Assembly: GCF_002298975.1 (NCBI RefSeq)
Contig: NZ_DBMV01000002.1
Coordinates: 1-50,522 of the forward strand
Length of the DNA stretch: 50,522 nt
Reading direction: 5' to 3'
DNA from: Ralstonia sp. UBA689
Lineage (GTDB): Bacteria; Pseudomonadota; Gammaproteobacteria; Burkholderiales; Burkholderiaceae
The notes under the pieces are model-generated. The model was not told the DNA's origin, ran no database searches, and saw nothing but the letters and a program-made list of their open reading frames with translations. The translations under genes were made by a program, and so were the position numbers. Of the stretch, positions 48,843 to 50,522 are shown in pieces (position 1 is the first letter of the stretch; each line of letters begins with the position of its first letter).

Positions 48843-49927
48843 TCGCCCCCGCCTTCGGCCTCGCGGCCCTCACGCTGCGCCTGGCGCTGATCGCGCTGGG
48901 GCTTGCCGGTCTGCTGGCCAGCACGTTGTGCCGCGCCGCTCAACCGCCGATTGCCCCCATGTCCAGCGCCCAGCGCAAAGACCTGAACGCCGCGCGCCAG
49001 CAGTGGACGCACCGCTGCGCCCCTTCCTCCGGCGCCGCCAACGCCAGCGATGTCGCCGCTGTGCGGGACTCCGGCACCGCGCCACCCGTCGTGCAGATGC
49101 GCGACGTCGATTTCCGCATCACCGGCGACATCGGCTTTCATGTCCACCAGCTCACCGCGCAACTCGTGCCGCGCACGCCCGGCCAGCCCGTCGACATGGA
49201 TGACCCCAGCCAGTTCGACATTCGCATCCTCGGCGGCGAGGTGACGGTGCCCAAGGCCTCGCTCGATGCCTTGTTCAACACGTACCTGCTGGACTATGCG
49301 CCGCGCTCGCTCAATGCGCTGTCGCTCACGCCGGGCGATGGTGTGCTCGACGTGTCGGGCGGGCTCAAGCTGCGTGACCACTTTCCGGGCGTGTGGATGC
49401 CGTTCGGCATGCGCGGCACGCTTGAGCTCAAGGAGTCACGCTACCTCGTCTACACACCGGACGAGGCACGTGTGATGGGCATCCAGACGCTGGCGCTGCT
49501 CAAGGGGATGGGGCTGGAGCTGTCGCAGCTCGCGCCGCTCGATCGCGGCGGCGCCAAGCTGGAGGGCAATGCCATGGTGCTGGATCAGACCACTGTGTTT
49601 CCGCCGCCGCGGCTGATCGGCCAGATGCAGACCGCGCGCGTGACGCCCGAAGGGCTGGTGCTCGGCTTCGGCCCGGCGCGGTCGATATGCGCGCCCGCCC
49701 CGACCGACGCTACCAGCCGCATCTGGATCCAATCCGGCGACCTGAAGATGTACAACGTGCTGGTGACCAACAGCCGCGTGCTCGTCATCGATTCGTCGAC
49801 ACGCGGGCCGTTGCGCTTCGACCTGTATCACTACCGCGAGGCTGCCGCGCGCGGCCTCACGCGCATGGATGCGGACGGCACGCTGCGCGTGGACCTTGCC
49901 CCGGCCGCGGCCGCGGCCGTGCAATAG
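48839..49927 (+). CDS. Exported protein, second of two coupled paralogues
   Basis: A 362-residue protein with a signal peptide (LIALGLAGLLASTLCRA), cleaved near AA-QPP. It parallels the upstream protein: VDFRITGDIGFHVHQLTAQL, VFPPPRLIGQMQTARVTPEG and LKMYNVLVTNSRVLVIDSS align in order with VDFRFDGG, LFPPPALD and IRFLRSMPMNAR blocks there. It lacks the lipobox. The start overlaps the upstream stop by four bases, so the two are probably made in equal amounts and may form a periplasmic heteromer. The function is unknown. Confidence 0.75.
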   Translation: MIAPAFGLAALTLRLALIALGLAGLLASTLCRAAQPPIAPMSSAQRKDLNAARQQWTHRCAPSSGAANASDVAAVRDSGTAPPVVQMRDVDFRITGDIGFHVHQLTAQLVPRTPGQPVDMDDPSQFDIRILGGEVTVPKASLDALFNTYLLDYAPRSLNALSLTPGDGVLDVSGGLKLRDHFPGVWMPFGMRGTLELKESRYLVYTPDEARVMGIQTLALLKGMGLELSQLAPLDRGGAKLEGNAMVLDQTTVFPPPRLIGQMQTARVTPEGLVLGFGPARSICAPAPTDATSRIWIQSGDLKMYNVLVTNSRVLVIDSSTRGPLRFDLYHYREAAARGLTRMDADGTLRVDLAPAAAAAVQ

Positions 49928-49946
49928 CAGGATCGCGCGACGCGCC

Positions 49947-50360
49947 CTACTTCTGGCAAACCGCGTGCAGAACCGCCTCGCCCTCCGAGTTCGGCAAGGC
50001 GGCCTCCCAGCCGGGGCTGTCGATTCTCCTGTCGAGCACGGTGCCATGCTGGCTGTCCTGGATCAGCGCGCTGACGGGCTGGATGCGGCCGCTCTTGCAG
50101 TCATACAGGGAGGTGCGCGAGTCGTATTGGTACGCCTTGCCGTCGGAGAGCTTGCGCGGCGCGTCATAGGCATCGCGCGAGGTGGCACGCACGGTGCCGT
50201 CGTTGTTGCGCTCGATGGAGTCCTTGTCCATGTAGAGCGTGCCGGCGTTGTTGGCCAGCGGCGCCAGCCTGACCCAATTGTCGGCGGCCATGGCCGTTGA
50301 GCCACCGATGGTCAGCACAGCAACCACCCAGTGGGCCAGCCTCATTCGATCCCTTCGCAT
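49947..50360 (-). CDS. Small exported protein, surface-adhesin E-like
   Basis: A 137-residue protein with a signal peptide ending GGSTAMA and a mature start ADNWVRLAPLANN. LYMDKDSIERNNDGTVRATS and SRTSLYDCKSG match the pattern of adhesin-E-like (PF16747) domains, with one Cys in the YDC motif and one near the C-terminus (AVCQK) that could form a disulfide. The ATG at 50360 has a perfect GGAGG six bases upstream. It converges with the paralogue pair. Confidence 0.7.
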   Translation of the reverse strand: MRRDRMRLAHWVVAVLTIGGSTAMAADNWVRLAPLANNAGTLYMDKDSIERNNDGTVRATSRDAYDAPRKLSDGKAYQYDSRTSLYDCKSGRIQPVSALIQDSQHGTVLDRRIDSPGWEAALPNSEGEAVLHAVCQK

Positions 50361-50480
50361 TGCAACCTCCGTTCGCTTCGTCACGGGCGTGTCAGAGCGA
50401 TGCGGCGTAGCGACGTCGCTCTGCGCACATCAACGATAGGCTAGCAAGCGATATGCCGCGGCCGAACGATGCCGCGGCAG

Positions 50481-50500
50481 GCACAAAAAAGCCCGCGCAA
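50481..50500 (-). terminator. Possible incomplete terminator near the window edge
   Basis: Read on the minus strand, GCGCGGGC is followed by TTTTTT. The matching arm is not seen before the window ends, so a terminator for a gene entering from the right is only suggested. Confidence 0.2.
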
Positions 50501-50522
50501 GGCGTAATGCCGTTCAGTTAAG

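Overview
The window looks like chromosome from a beta-proteobacterium of the Burkholderiaceae, most probably Ralstonia or a close relative. The reasons are the high GC content with strong third-position GC bias, a Burkholderia-type porin, a MipA/OmpV protein beside an RstAB-like two-component system, OpgD, DUF1415, and two families of long palindromic intergenic repeats. This assignment is inference; there is no rRNA or other marker gene. About 47 protein genes are present. I see no tRNA, rRNA, CRISPR array, insertion sequence, prophage or replication origin.

Left part (1-11.5 kb): a CHAD-domain protein, then a glycerol module. A DeoR/GlpR-type repressor diverges from glpD, glpS, glpT, glpP, glpQ, a DUF2160 membrane protein, glpV and glpK. 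This matches the GlpSTPQV glycerol ABC importer known from Rhizobium. The importer supplies glycerol, GlpK phosphorylates it and GlpD oxidises glycerol-3-phosphate. The two ATPases have complementary lesions that predict one working and one degenerate ATP site. The glpV leader can form a pseudoknot, and a 111-bp hairpin repeat sits inside the operon.

Middle part (11.5-36.9 kb): mostly ordinary housekeeping and accessory genes. They are a Lys-rich exported protein, DUF1415, OpgD, an AGE-family epimerase with an MFS carrier and a GNAT acetyltransferase, an orphan Leu/Ile/Val-type binding protein behind a 42-bp tandem array, an AraC regulator, an RstAB-like system divergent from MipA, a hydrolase/XRE regulator pair, a PepSY membrane protein under a Fur-like promoter, an RpiR regulator, a porin, a YbiO-like MscS channel, a YnfM-like MFS transporter, a GST, several proteins of unknown function and a CDF metal exporter.

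Right part (37-50.5 kb): a NarL-type response regulator with a 1440-residue BvgS/EvgS-like hybrid kinase. Next comes a four-gene operon of Baeyer-Villiger monooxygenase, short-chain dehydrogenase, alpha/beta hydrolase and a ferritin-like diiron protein, converging on a MerR regulator. A translationally coupled pair of paralogous exported proteins of unknown function and a small adhesin-E-like protein close the window. The diiron/BVMO operon, the coupled paralogues and the structured repeats are the best candidates for undescribed biology.
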